Counted from the first letter of the stretch, positions 42,812 through 51,243 are shown. The stretch: DNA of 61,080 bases from Alphaproteobacteria bacterium (GCA_021325385.1 JAJPHH010000085.1:1-61080); one strand, 5' to 3'. The notes: generated from the sequence alone by a model not told the origin. Translations and numbers: made by a program.

Positions 42812-43315
42812 ATGAGCGATTGCCGAGCGTTGCGCCGTCCAAGGTGGTCAACATCGGTGGTCAATTACTGTCAGCGCTGCATACTGTTCACTTTTGGAAG
42901 GTCTCAGCGTCAAGCGATGGCAATTAGGCTCGATCGATGGACCGACGATGCGGAATATTCCTTTCTGACGGACCCTCGAACTATTTCAGGCTGGGCGGCA
43001 GGGGATGCGATCCCATTCAATTGTCGTGTAAGCAAACCCGAAGCTGAAAGGTCGATGGCTCAGACCGGCACGCCGGCACCAGCATCCGTCGCTCGGCAAT
43101 CGAACCTTTCCACCTGCGTCCTCTGCAAAGGAGCCAGACTTATTTCGCGGGATTGGAGATCAAATCAAGGCTCAGCAGCAGCAGAACGGCGCGAGGCAGG
43201 GGCAGGCATGCTCTTGGTGTTCCCACGCGCTGAATGCATTTCAAATGACCCTCAGAGGAGCCTCAAGTCGTCGAGCATGACCGTTAAACGCTTCAGAGAT
43301 ACAGGGGGTCGATAA
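42812..43315 (+). CDS. Small protein of unknown function with two CxxC motifs (island gene 1)
   Basis: I do not recognise this 167-residue protein. It is open for 168 codons in DNA of modest GC, while the other two forward frames are broken. It ends 6 bases before the next gene, so the two are likely co-expressed. Two CxxC pairs (Cys20/Cys23 in CQRC and Cys102/Cys105 in CVLC) could build a split zinc ribbon. That argues for the ATG at 42812; the ATG at 42917 would give a 132-residue protein without the first pair. Neither start has a strong ribosome site. The C-terminus is Ser/Arg-rich. Confidence 0.5.
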   Translation: MSDCRALRRPRWSTSVVNYCQRCILFTFGRSQRQAMAIRLDRWTDDAEYSFLTDPRTISGWAAGDAIPFNCRVSKPEAERSMAQTGTPAPASVARQSNLSTCVLCKGARLISRDWRSNQGSAAAERREAGAGMLLVFPRAECISNDPQRSLKSSSMTVKRFRDTGGR

Positions 43316-43321
43316 ATCGCG

Positions 43322-44518
43322 ATGGTATCTTCATTCCTGCACAAGAGTATCGTCGTTGACGTGGACGAGAGGACATGGCCGGAGAAATCGGTCCCAACCC
43401 AATTAAAAGGCGCTTCAGGTATCCATACAATTGACGTTGGCGGCGCGCTTCACATGCTCGGGACGCTGACTATGCCGAATATTCTCTCACCGGCATCCCC
43501 AGCGCTCTTTTGGGCTTGGCTGAGATATTTTCTCGCTCCTGCGCCGTCTTCCGAGCTACGAATCACGATGGACTTTTCCGACCTTGATCCCCATCAGAAA
43601 GGAGTTCTGAGCGATGACTTTGGTGTCGCCATAGCAACCAAATGGATGCTTGATCGATTCGGAGCATTTACCCATATCGTCGATGGGCGTCGTTTTGCCA
43701 ACCAGTTCACTCATCTCCTTCGTAAGAAGCGCAAATCAAAAGCCAAAGTGGGCATGAGCAAGGCTCCCGATTTCGTCATGCGAGATGCGACCGGCAAATG
43801 GCATGTGCTTGAATGCAAGGGGACGCAAACCAGCCGCGATTACCAGCGGAGAGTATTGGCGACCGCAATGGTTCAGAAGCGTGCACTCCAACTTGTAGGG
43901 TCTATCCGAGGGGAACAACTTGCTTCTTCGCTATACATAGCGAACGAACAGGACAAGACCTCGTCGCATCTTAAAGTAGTTGATCCGGACAATGAAGAAC
44001 CACTGATCCGTTTGACAGGGCAGCATGCCGGCGAGATGGAGGAAAAAGCTAACAGACTTGCAATAGCTCAGGCTCTCGGCTCAATTGGACTTAACGAAAT
44101 TGCCGTGGAGATGACCTTACCCCCCAACATCGACGAGCCAAATGAATTGTTGCTGCCGAGTGAGCTTTATCGACTTCGTTCCCCGCGAGAGGGTCGTGTT
44201 GCTAGCGCTAAGGAGCAAGTTCGGGCTCGTAATCTAAACCAATTTATGCACCGTCATCACCGGTACGAAGGCAGAGACGTCGAATTTGATCTCCCTCCGA
44301 GGGGTATCCACTTTCGGTTTAGAAAGGCACGTCTCCGCCAAGGCGTTTCTGCCGATTTGCTCACCGAGCTTGCCGCAACGGATGGGCTCCAAGAGGATAA
44401 CGTGGATAGCCAGATAAAACCCTATACTGCCGAGGCAGGAATCGTGCTGCAGACCAGAGACCGACAGACATCCCTCGCTTTTGGTGACGTCTTCTACTCG
44501 GAGTTGACCTGGTCATAA
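43322..44518 (+). CDS. Protein with PD-(D/E)xK nuclease-like motif (island gene 2)
   Basis: This 398-residue protein is not a family I can name. Residues 95-113 (VLSDDFGVAIATKWM) look like the acidic helix that opens many PD-(D/E)xK folds. Pro149-Asp150 (SKAPDFVMRD) and Glu164-Cys165-Lys166 (HVLECKG), 13 residues apart, give the core motif, followed by basic, glutamine-rich helices. The remaining ~200 residues show no motif I recognise. No membrane segment or signal is present. As cargo of a small island, a defence-type or recombination-type nuclease is plausible, but unproven. Confidence 0.8.
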   Translation: MVSSFLHKSIVVDVDERTWPEKSVPTQLKGASGIHTIDVGGALHMLGTLTMPNILSPASPALFWAWLRYFLAPAPSSELRITMDFSDLDPHQKGVLSDDFGVAIATKWMLDRFGAFTHIVDGRRFANQFTHLLRKKRKSKAKVGMSKAPDFVMRDATGKWHVLECKGTQTSRDYQRRVLATAMVQKRALQLVGSIRGEQLASSLYIANEQDKTSSHLKVVDPDNEEPLIRLTGQHAGEMEEKANRLAIAQALGSIGLNEIAVEMTLPPNIDEPNELLLPSELYRLRSPREGRVASAKEQVRARNLNQFMHRHHRYEGRDVEFDLPPRGIHFRFRKARLRQGVSADLLTELAATDGLQEDNVDSQIKPYTAEAGIVLQTRDRQTSLAFGDVFYSELTWS

Positions 44519-44550
44519 TCGAGCCAGCTTTGGATTAACGGTGATCGAAA

Positions 44551-44703
44551 ATGAGCACGAACTTTGGCAGGTTTGAAAAAAGCGAGACGATAGTAGTGTA
44601 CATCCTTTGGGCGCTATTCGCAAGTAGACGACAAAATATCAAAGGATTGGCGCTTCGCGATCGCGATCCTCTCCTGAGCACCATCGCAAAAATCAACAAT
44701 TGA
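44551..44703 (+). CDS. Possible 50-residue ORF reading through the right repeat
   Basis: An ATG at 44551 opens 50 codons (MSTNFGRFEKSETIVVYILW...) and ends at TGA 44701-44703. Its last ~12 codons read through the right att repeat, so the C-terminus would be created by the integration event. It lacks a good ribosome site and similarity I can recognise, so it may be a gene remnant rather than a real gene. Confidence 0.25.
   Translation: MSTNFGRFEKSETIVVYILWALFASRRQNIKGLALRDRDPLLSTIAKINN
44667..44683 (+). other. attR-like repeat
   Basis: TCCTCTCCTGAGCACCA matches 16 of 17 bases of the tRNA-Leu end, in direct orientation. It is about 45 bases from the end of the PIN-domain gene. Confidence 0.7.
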
Positions 44704-44730
44704 ATTACCTTGGGCGCGCTATTTCACCGG

Positions 44731-45147
44731 TTAGGACACCAGCCTGAAACCGGCGACGGCAAAGTGGTGATCGAAGCTATAGGCGCGGTGAATGCGCGCC
44801 CGCTTCATAATTACAAAGCTGGTTGCGTCCACGGCTGAGAGTTTGTGCAGGTCCGAACGCCGAAAGTACTCCCACGATTGCTCGAGGTCGCGCAGCTCAC
44901 ATGACAGAACTTTTATCACGCCAGGCCTGTAGACGGCTTCTTTCCATGCCAGCGCCACGTCACGAGCGGCATTGCGGTCGAGAAATGTGAATGTCTCGAT
45001 TACGACCGGAATTGAGGTATGAAGGCTCGCCCCTGCCTCCTGCAGGAGCCCCCACTGCTCACGCGCCTGCGCATGCAATGGATCGCGCGATAGAGCCAGC
45101 GCAATCCACGCTCCGCTATCGACGAAAACCGCCTCCCCCCGCCGCAT
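44731..45147 (-). CDS. PIN-domain toxin (VapC type)
   Basis: PIN-domain toxins are Mg-dependent ribonucleases. The 138-residue protein has the conserved acidic residues Asp10 (FVDSGAWIAL), Glu51 (VVIETFTF), Asp107 (SAVDATSF) and Asp126 (YSFDHHF). Its ATG overlaps the stop of the upstream antitoxin gene by one base (TGATG), the usual coupling of vapBC-type pairs. The target RNA is unknown. It lies just outside the right repeat of the island, convergent with it. Confidence 0.9.
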   Translation of the reverse strand: MRRGEAVFVDSGAWIALALSRDPLHAQAREQWGLLQEAGASLHTSIPVVIETFTFLDRNAARDVALAWKEAVYRPGVIKVLSCELRDLEQSWEYFRRSDLHKLSAVDATSFVIMKRARIHRAYSFDHHFAVAGFRLVS

Positions 45148-45365
45148 CAGGGTTCGTCGTGGACGCTGTCATGCTCGATCGAGGTCTGTTTTGGCTCACC
45201 GTCCCAAAGCGCCGCCGGACCGGTCGACTGGGGCCGGAGCACGACCTTGCGGATCGCCTCGCGTATCAAATCCGCAACGCTACGGCCGGACCGCGCCGCG
45301 GCCTGGCGCAAGCCTTCGAGCTCTTCCTTGGGAAGATAAACCTTGGTCTTCTCCATGTATGTCAA
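45147..45365 (-). CDS. Ribbon-helix-helix antitoxin (VapB/CopG type)
   Basis: The 72-residue protein has the ribbon-helix-helix DNA-binding domain at the N-terminus: a strand (KTKVYLPKE) followed by helices (LEGLRQAAARSG, then VADLIREAIRKVV). The acidic tail (about 45-72) would occupy the toxin active site. The gene precedes the PIN toxin with a one-base overlap, so the two form an operon the antitoxin probably represses. An ATG at codon 4 (MEKTKVYL) is an alternative start. Confidence 0.9.
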   Translation of the reverse strand: MTYMEKTKVYLPKEELEGLRQAAARSGRSVADLIREAIRKVVLRPQSTGPAALWDGEPKQTSIEHDSVHDEP

Positions 45366-45497
45366 TTTAAGGCGATGGATGACATACGTCTATCGCGACC
45401 GCTCAGACCGCAACTGATTGGGGCGCCGAAACAGCTGGCCGGCGCTGGCTAGCTCTGAGCCGGCTGCGGCCACCGTCGCCGCAGGTTAAAAACGGCA

Positions 45498-46736
45498 TCA
45501 TCGATCAACGCCCCCGATTTGCCCGCGGCGCTCATACAGATCCCCCTCCTCCGGCGTGATCGCCGCGACCCTGTCTGCGGGAATGTCGCCGGGCAGATTG
45601 GGCGGGCCGTAGGGGACGTCATCGACGCCGAACACTCTGCCCGGCCGGCCTTTCTTCTTCAGCACGGACCAATGGACTCTTTCATTGATATGCTCGAAAG
45701 CGTCGTCGGTCCGGTTCAAGAAAAGCCCGTGCATGACGGCGGCCGGCGACAGAACCCGGCGAAGATGGGGCCAAGCGTGATCGATCGGCCAGCCGAGCGT
45801 CGAATCGTAGACTTCGCCGTCGACGCTTGCTCGCGCCGCCACGGCGCGCGCCGCCTCGGTATCGAACTCCAAGCCGGTCAGGGCCTGCAACCGCGCCATC
45901 ATCCAGACAAGCGCGACGTCCGAAAGCCGCGCGTCGGCCTCGCCGCCGCCGATATTGCCATGGTCGCCGGCGAACCAAGTCTGCTCGACGCGCCCTTTCG
46001 GCGATTGGCCCCTTCTGATCGTCCAAAAGGTCGGAACAAAGGGGCGCCGCCGCTCGTCGATCGCGACGGCGTGCAAACCGAACTCGACATGGTCGCCGAA
46101 GCTCGTGTCGTGAAAGCCCAGACTGAGCAAGGCGATATAGCGCGCGAGGGGCGCCAGTCCGAAGCCGGCCGGCACGCCGTACGAACCGACCGTGTCCCAA
46201 ACGCCGACGCACTTGACCCTATTGTCGGCATGCGTCTCGCCGGCGTCGCGCATCAGCCGCAAATCTTGCATCGCCTCTTTATCGGCGCCGCTGGCTTTTT
46301 CGGGCGCGGCGCGCTTCGCCGGCGCCACCCGGTAATTGGCCCAAGCGACCTCCAATTTCGCCGGATCGGGCCGGCGGACGATTCCCGACGCGCCGATCAA
46401 GCCGACCAAAGCGCGGGCGGCGTATGCGCCTCTCGAGAAGCCGAGCGCGAAGACATCGTCGCCCTGCTCGTAAAGATCGACCAGCGACGAATAGGCGTCG
46501 AGCACGATCTGTTTGAGGCCGAGGCCGATCGAGCCGCCGAGCCAATGTTTGATCACGTCCGGCTCCGCCCCGACGCCTTTGTGATAGACGACGCGCTGTT
46601 CCATCGCGGCGTTGGTGGTCTTCAGGAGCGGCGCGCCGGCGCCGACATTGGCCGGATCCAATTTGGCGACATTGGTCGGCTCGCCGACCCCTTCCTGGTC
46701 CCACGTGCCGTCGATGAGGATGACGATGCGCTTCAT
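45498..46736 (-). CDS. DUF2235 alpha/beta-hydrolase (Tle1-like phospholipase domain)
   Basis: The 412-residue protein carries the DUF2235 domain, shared with type VI lipase effectors of the Tle1 group. The start KRIVILIDGTWDQEG is typical, the nucleophile elbow is GFSRG (99-103, Ser101), and the second block GVWDTVGSYGVP is also characteristic. No type VI genes, signal peptide or immunity gene are nearby, so it is more likely a house enzyme than an effector. It is single, with MucR 96 bases further on the same strand. Confidence 0.88.
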   Translation of the reverse strand: MKRIVILIDGTWDQEGVGEPTNVAKLDPANVGAGAPLLKTTNAAMEQRVVYHKGVGAEPDVIKHWLGGSIGLGLKQIVLDAYSSLVDLYEQGDDVFALGFSRGAYAARALVGLIGASGIVRRPDPAKLEVAWANYRVAPAKRAAPEKASGADKEAMQDLRLMRDAGETHADNRVKCVGVWDTVGSYGVPAGFGLAPLARYIALLSLGFHDTSFGDHVEFGLHAVAIDERRRPFVPTFWTIRRGQSPKGRVEQTWFAGDHGNIGGGEADARLSDVALVWMMARLQALTGLEFDTEAARAVAARASVDGEVYDSTLGWPIDHAWPHLRRVLSPAAVMHGLFLNRTDDAFEHINERVHWSVLKKKGRPGRVFGVDDVPYGPPNLPGDIPADRVAAITPEEGDLYERRGQIGGVDR

Positions 46737-46832
46737 TCGTCCCTCGAAGCTCGGACGACGAGTTTCGCCGCGCCAGCGGCGGCAGGCTAACGCGACCTTT
46801 TGCGCCTGTCCGCGCTTTGCCTGGGCGCGCCG

Positions 46833-47234
46833 CTACTTCCGTCGCCCCCGCCCCAGCCCCATCTTTTTGGCCAGCGTCGATCGCGTCACCGCATAGGCCG
46901 GCGCGACCATCGGATAGTCGGTCGGCAGGCTCCATTTGGACCGATAGCGTTCAGGCGAAAGGTCGTGCTGAGCGCGCAAATGCCGTTTCAGCGACTTGAA
47001 TTTCTGGCCGCATTCGAGGCAGACGATGTTGTCCTTGAACACCGACTTCTTTGCCGGCACGGCCGGAATCGGGACTTCCGGCTCGGCGATTGCGGCCTCG
47101 CTGGAAAGCCGCGCGAACGCGGCGTACACCTCGCCGATCAAGGCGGACAGCTCGTTTTTCGGCAAGGAATTATTGGCCACAAACGCCGAAACGATCTTTG
47201 CGGCGAGTTCGACCCGGTAGCGTTCGTCCGGCAT
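46833..47234 (-). CDS. MucR/Ros-family transcriptional regulator
   Basis: MucR/Ros proteins are zinc-finger regulators of surface polysaccharides, motility and symbiosis or virulence in Hyphomicrobiales. The 133-residue protein has the ligands Cys72, Cys75, His85 and His90 (VCLECGQKFKSLKRHL, AQH), followed by LSPERYRSKW and a basic C-terminus, and a helical N-terminal oligomerisation region. The ATG at 47234 (MPDERYRV) is the family-like start; the longer frame is rejected. Family members bind AT-rich DNA and often repress themselves. Confidence 0.93.
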   Translation of the reverse strand: MPDERYRVELAAKIVSAFVANNSLPKNELSALIGEVYAAFARLSSEAAIAEPEVPIPAVPAKKSVFKDNIVCLECGQKFKSLKRHLRAQHDLSPERYRSKWSLPTDYPMVAPAYAVTRSTLAKKMGLGRGRRK

Positions 47235-47403
47235 GATGCGACCTGCTGTTAAGCCTCCCCTTGCGCCGCATCTTTCGACAATCCGCCGATTTCGCCGCAA
47301 AGCCTGACCGAAGGCCGACGCCTGGGCAATTAAAAACGCCCGAGCGGGCGCATTATTCAGAAAATATTGTGGATGCGCGCTCGAAGCGTCGGCGCCGCCT
47401 CGG

Positions 47404-47907
47404 CTAATCGTCAAGCCGGCTCGCCCCCAAATCGACGTTCAGGAACCGCGCCAGGGCGTCGGCGACAAGCGTATGATCCTCGCGTTGCGGCAGACCCGAG
47501 ACAGTCACGGCCCCGACGCAGCCCAGGCCTTGCAGCGCGAGCGGGAAGGCGCCGCCATGGACGGCGTAATCGGCGAGCGGCAAGGCGTAGGCGATCTCCT
47601 GGCTGTTTCCCGCCAATTCGAGCGAGCGGCCGACCGCGTAGGACGAGCGCCACAGCCTGAGCACGGCATTGCGCTTGCGCCTGATCCATTCGGAATTGTC
47701 GGTCGTGCTGCCGGGCAGAGCGCAATGAAAGAGGGTACGGTCGCGGAGCGAAATGTCGATCGCGACCGGCGCATGGCGCGCCACCGCCATTTCGCGCAGA
47801 AGCGAACCGAGCGTCCAGGCGTCTTCCGGTCCGAATCGGACGAATAGAAGCAAGCGTTCTTGTTCGGCGAGACGACGGATGTCTTCTTCGAGAGAGGCTT
47901 TGTCCAT
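47404..47907 (-). CDS. Haem-degrading-domain protein of the UPF0303/HbpS type
   Basis: The 167-residue cytoplasmic protein is of the UPF0303 group within the GlcG/HbpS-like fold (PF03928). The start ATG 47907 (MDKASLEEDI) follows GGGGGGAA; the frame to 47922 adds five residues. Characteristic parts are LLFVRFGPEDAWTLGSLL, AIDISLRDRTLFHCALPG, the NAVLRLWRSSYAVG helix and the final HGGAFPLALQGLGCVGAVTV strand. A role in haem or cobalamin-adduct binding is inferred from distant relatives. Divergent from the cyclase gene. Confidence 0.85.
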   Translation of the reverse strand: MDKASLEEDIRRLAEQERLLLFVRFGPEDAWTLGSLLREMAVARHAPVAIDISLRDRTLFHCALPGSTTDNSEWIRRKRNAVLRLWRSSYAVGRSLELAGNSQEIAYALPLADYAVHGGAFPLALQGLGCVGAVTVSGLPQREDHTLVADALARFLNVDLGASRLDD

Positions 47908-48206
47908 ATGGGTTCCCCCCATAAACCCGCGCGGCCCATTATGCCTGCCATTTATCTTAACTCAAGGACGTACGGGCTCGGGCGGCGGCTCGCCGCCGGG
48001 TACGAATTCTCGCGCTGGAGCCGCTCGGGGCGTTTTCGCGAGCGACTTTGTCGTCCCGGCGGCGATCATCGCCCGCCCTCCGCGAAGATTTCCCGTAGCT
48101 CGCCCATCGCCGTGGCGCTACAAATCAGGGGCGACTGGGCATCTCGTCTCGCTCATTTGAACAGCCCCTCCGGCCCGCTCCTCTCAAGCCCGGCTATAAT
48201 CGCGCC

Positions 48207-49412
48207 ATGAACGACGCAGCCATCGCCGAACTCGCCGCCTGGGCCGCCGAAGGCGGCCTGGTCGGCCGCACCGACATCGCCTTGGTCGACGGCTTTTGCG
48301 AGCGCGCCCTCGCGCTCGGCCTGCCGCTCGCCCGCGCGCTTTTGCTGATCGACACGCTTCATCCGGTTTACGAGGGCCGGGCGTTTCGCTGGGAGCGGCG
48401 CGAAGGCAAGGCGACGCCAGTCGATTACGGATCGAGCTCCGAGGGAGAAGGCGCCGCGCGCTGGCGCTCGAGCCCGTTCTATCGGCTGGTGAATAGCGGC
48501 GAGACGATGCTACGGCGACGCCTCAACGACGAGAGCGTGGCGGAGTTTCCCCCTCTCGCCGAGGCCTACGCCGCCGGGATCACGGACTATGTGGCGATCG
48601 TCAACCCGTTCGCCGCCGACGGCGCGATCGGCGAAATGGACTGCTTCTATTCGTCGTGGATGACCGATCGTCCGAGCGGCTTCGCCGATGACGAAATCGC
48701 CGCCCTGGAGCGGCTCATGCCGTTTCTTGGCTTGGCGATCAAATCCGCCTCGCTCGGCCGGATCGCGCGGACATTGGTCGAAACTTATCTCGGCCGCGAC
48801 GCGGGCCAGCGCGTCCTCAGCGGCCGGATCGCGCGTGGCGTCGCCGACCGGATCGAGACGGTGCTGTGGTTTTCCGACCTGCGCAATTATACCCGCATCT
48901 CCGACGCGTCGCCGCCGGAACTGGTCATCCCGCTGCTCAACGACTATGCCGACGCGATCATTTCGGCCATTCACGACAATCGCGGCGACGTGCTGAAACT
49001 GATCGGCGATGGCGTGCTGGCGATCTTCCCCGCGGCCGAGCCTCGCCACGCCTGCGCAGCCGCGCTCGAGGCGGCGCGGCTCGCGCAAAAGTCGGTGCGC
49101 GCCCTCAATGCGAGCCGAAGCAGCCAGGGCCTGCCGGCGACGGACATGTACCTCGGATTGCATATCGGCGAAGTCTATTACGGCAATATCGGCAGCCGCG
49201 AGCGGCTCGACTTCACGGTGATCGGGCCTGCGGTCAACGAGGTCAACCGGATCGCCGCGATGTGCCGATCGGTCGATCAGCCGGTCCTGGTCTCCGCGGC
49301 GTTCGCCGCCTCGGCCGCAGTCGAGCCGAGCCCTTTCGTGTCGGTTGGCCGTTACGCGCTGCGCGGCGTCGCGCGGCCGCAGGAGCTGTTCACGCTAGAC
49401 GAACTGTGGTAG
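48207..49412 (+). CDS. Class III adenylate/guanylate cyclase
   Basis: The 401-residue protein has an N-terminal ~200-residue region without membrane helices (probably a regulatory domain) and a C-terminal cyclase catalytic domain. The first metal aspartate is in WFSDLRNYT (about 224), the second in LIGDGVLAIF (about 268), and the substrate region is VIGPAVNEVNRIAAMC. Substrate-specifying residues cannot be settled by eye, so cAMP versus cGMP is open. A TATAAT at 48195-48200 lies so close to the ATG that the mRNA may be nearly leaderless; no ribosome site is visible. Confidence 0.9.
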   Translation: MNDAAIAELAAWAAEGGLVGRTDIALVDGFCERALALGLPLARALLLIDTLHPVYEGRAFRWERREGKATPVDYGSSSEGEGAARWRSSPFYRLVNSGETMLRRRLNDESVAEFPPLAEAYAAGITDYVAIVNPFAADGAIGEMDCFYSSWMTDRPSGFADDEIAALERLMPFLGLAIKSASLGRIARTLVETYLGRDAGQRVLSGRIARGVADRIETVLWFSDLRNYTRISDASPPELVIPLLNDYADAIISAIHDNRGDVLKLIGDGVLAIFPAAEPRHACAAALEAARLAQKSVRALNASRSSQGLPATDMYLGLHIGEVYYGNIGSRERLDFTVIGPAVNEVNRIAAMCRSVDQPVLVSAAFAASAAVEPSPFVSVGRYALRGVARPQELFTLDELW

Positions 49413-49517
49413 CTCGCCTCGCTGTCTGATCGGCGAACGAACGCCTCGCGTGCGCGCGCCGCGCGTCTCGCTTCCCGCCGAACCATCGACGCGAAGCGGC
49501 GGGCGCTGTCGAACGCC

Positions 49518-50099
49518 TCACATCTTCTTCGGCTGCTGTTGCTCCTCTTGCTCTTGCGGCATTGCGGCCTGAATCTTGTCGAAATTTTTCGTCACCAGTT
49601 CGATATTGCCTGGAAATTGGACGGGCGTCGCGGATTTCAGCGCGGCGTTCAGTTCGTCCAAAGCGTCCTTCTTGTCCTTCGGCGGCATGCTCTTATCCGC
49701 CTTCACTTGCGCGATTTCCTGTTTGATCAGGGTCTCGGCGCCGACATATTTCTTGCTCTGCGGGTCCATGCCTTGCAAGACGAGGCTGATATTGTCCTCG
49801 ACGGCGAGATAGTCGTCGTAACCGGAGAGGCCGCTTTTCTTGGCGATCCCGTCGAGTTGCGCCATCACTTTCGGATCCGGCGCTCCTTGCGCGCTCTCCG
49901 GCAATTTCTCGACGACTGCGTCGATATCCTTTTTCGCCGCCAGGTACGAGTCGATCTGTTTCTGGTTGAGGGCGATCTGTTTGACCGGCTGCTCCGCCTC
50001 CGGCTGCTGGGCCTGGGCGAAGGCGAGCGGAGCCGGCGCGGCGATGGGGGCTGCGAGACCCAGGCTCAGAGCGACAAGGAAGGGGATATTGGCGCGCAT
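49518..50099 (-). CDS. Secreted alpha-helical protein of unknown function
   Basis: The 193-residue protein has a signal peptide (1-29, AFAQA) and a mature region of helical repeats rich in Lys, Asp, Gln and Ala (KQIALNQKQIDSYLAAKKDI, then GLSGYDDYLAVEDNISLVLQ), ending with a Gln/Glu/Lys tail. No catalytic motif is visible. It is likely periplasmic and may be a chaperone-like or stress protein. It stands alone. Confidence 0.75.
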   Translation of the reverse strand: MRANIPFLVALSLGLAAPIAAPAPLAFAQAQQPEAEQPVKQIALNQKQIDSYLAAKKDIDAVVEKLPESAQGAPDPKVMAQLDGIAKKSGLSGYDDYLAVEDNISLVLQGMDPQSKKYVGAETLIKQEIAQVKADKSMPPKDKKDALDELNAALKSATPVQFPGNIELVTKNFDKIQAAMPQEQEEQQQPKKM

Positions 50100-50277
50100 G
50101 CATTCTTCTCCGGAAGGAACGGGTCGTTTCTAAAAAGGCCCGGCAGTATAGGCCGCTTCGCCCGGTTGGTCACCGCGCGCGCCGGCTCCTCTGCGGGTCA
50201 AAAGCTCGTGTAGGGACGAGGCTCTCGCATCCCGAGAGAACCCTGTCGCGACGATCGCCACGAAACCGCGACAGGAG

Positions 50278-51243
50278 CTAACGGCTGCGCAGCTTGCTCA
50301 AACTGCTCGCCGCCACCGCGACGATGACGATCGAGCCGGTGAGCATGTCGCGAACATAAGAGTCGACGTTCATCTGGGTCAGGCCATTGCCAAGCACGCC
50401 GAGAATCAGCACGCCGGCGAGCGTGTTCAAGACTCGCGGCTCGCCCTGCTCGCTGATCGTCGTTCCAAGGAAAACCGCGGCGATCGAATCGAGCATCAGG
50501 CCGGCGCCCTGCGTCGGATTGGCCGAGGCGACGCGGCTCGCGTACATCAGGCCGGCCGTCGCCGCGCCGAGGCCGGAAAGACCGAACGCAGCCAGGCGCA
50601 AAGGCTTGACCGGAATGCCGACGAGCCGCGCCGCCTCGCTGTTGCCGCCGATCGCGTAAATTCTGCGACCATAGACCGTCTGCTCGAGCAGGAGCCAGAT
50701 CACGACCAAGGCGCCGAGCGCGACGAGCGTCAGATCGGGCAGGACGAGGCCGGACCCGCCGAGCGCGACGCCGTCGCGCGCGAAGCCCGAAAAGCTGGCG
50801 GGAATGGCGCCGCCGAACAGGGTCTTGCCCCCGGACAGGCGAAAGGCGAGGCCGCTATAGACGGTCATCGTACCGAGCGTCGCCACGAACGGCAAGATTC
50901 CGACGTACGAGATCAGAAAACCGTTGACCAATCCGCCGATCAGCCCGGCGGCCAAGGCGGCGGCGACGCCGACAATGACGGGGCCGCCCGAAACGAAGAC
51001 CAAGGCCGCGACAATGCCGGCGAGGCTCGCCGTCGAGCCGACGCTCAAGTCGAAATCGCCGACCGCCATCACCACCGTCATCGCGAAGGCGACGACCGCA
51101 AGCATGCTCATTTGCTGCGAAATGTTGAGGAGGTTGCGGCCGGTGAGGAACGTGCCCGGGAGATTGATCCAGAAATAAAAGAGGATCGCGGCGACGCCGA
51201 TCAGCGTGCCGTACTTTCGAGCGATGGCGAGGGCGACGGGCAT
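50278..51243 (-). CDS. Sugar ABC transporter permease (RbsC type)
   Basis: The 321-residue membrane protein contains the family motif GDFDLSVGSTASLAG and a later GGNSEAARLVGIP and SAFGLSGLGAATAGLMYAS-like helices, with about 8-10 hydrophobic segments. Start ATG 51243 (MPVALAIARK) is chosen because the frame up to 51378 runs through repeat sequence. It is 131 bases downstream of its binding-protein gene. No ATPase gene lies between here and 45 kb or beyond the kinase. Confidence 0.9.
   Translation of the reverse strand: MPVALAIARKYGTLIGVAAILFYFWINLPGTFLTGRNLLNISQQMSMLAVVAFAMTVVMAVGDFDLSVGSTASLAGIVAALVFVSGGPVIVGVAAALAAGLIGGLVNGFLISYVGILPFVATLGTMTVYSGLAFRLSGGKTLFGGAIPASFSGFARDGVALGGSGLVLPDLTLVALGALVVIWLLLEQTVYGRRIYAIGGNSEAARLVGIPVKPLRLAAFGLSGLGAATAGLMYASRVASANPTQGAGLMLDSIAAVFLGTTISEQGEPRVLNTLAGVLILGVLGNGLTQMNVDSYVRDMLTGSIVIVAVAASSLSKLRSR

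Larger units (their letters stand above)
42764..44683. mobile_element. Minimal tRNA-Leu-integrated island (1.9 kb, no integrase)
   Basis: The 3' end of tRNA-Leu (42764-42780) is repeated at 44667-44683 with one mismatch, as expected of attL/attR after site-specific integration into a tRNA gene. The DNA between them has visibly lower GC than its surroundings (about 45% in a 60-base line sampled at 43921) and different codon use. It holds two open frames on the plus strand and no recognisable integrase or recombination directionality gene. It may be a remnant, or a satellite mobilised by another element's integrase. Confidence 0.72.

Noticed and set aside
45498-46736. Type VI secretion effector for the DUF2235 protein
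   Set aside because: No secretion, VgrG, PAAR or immunity gene is nearby.
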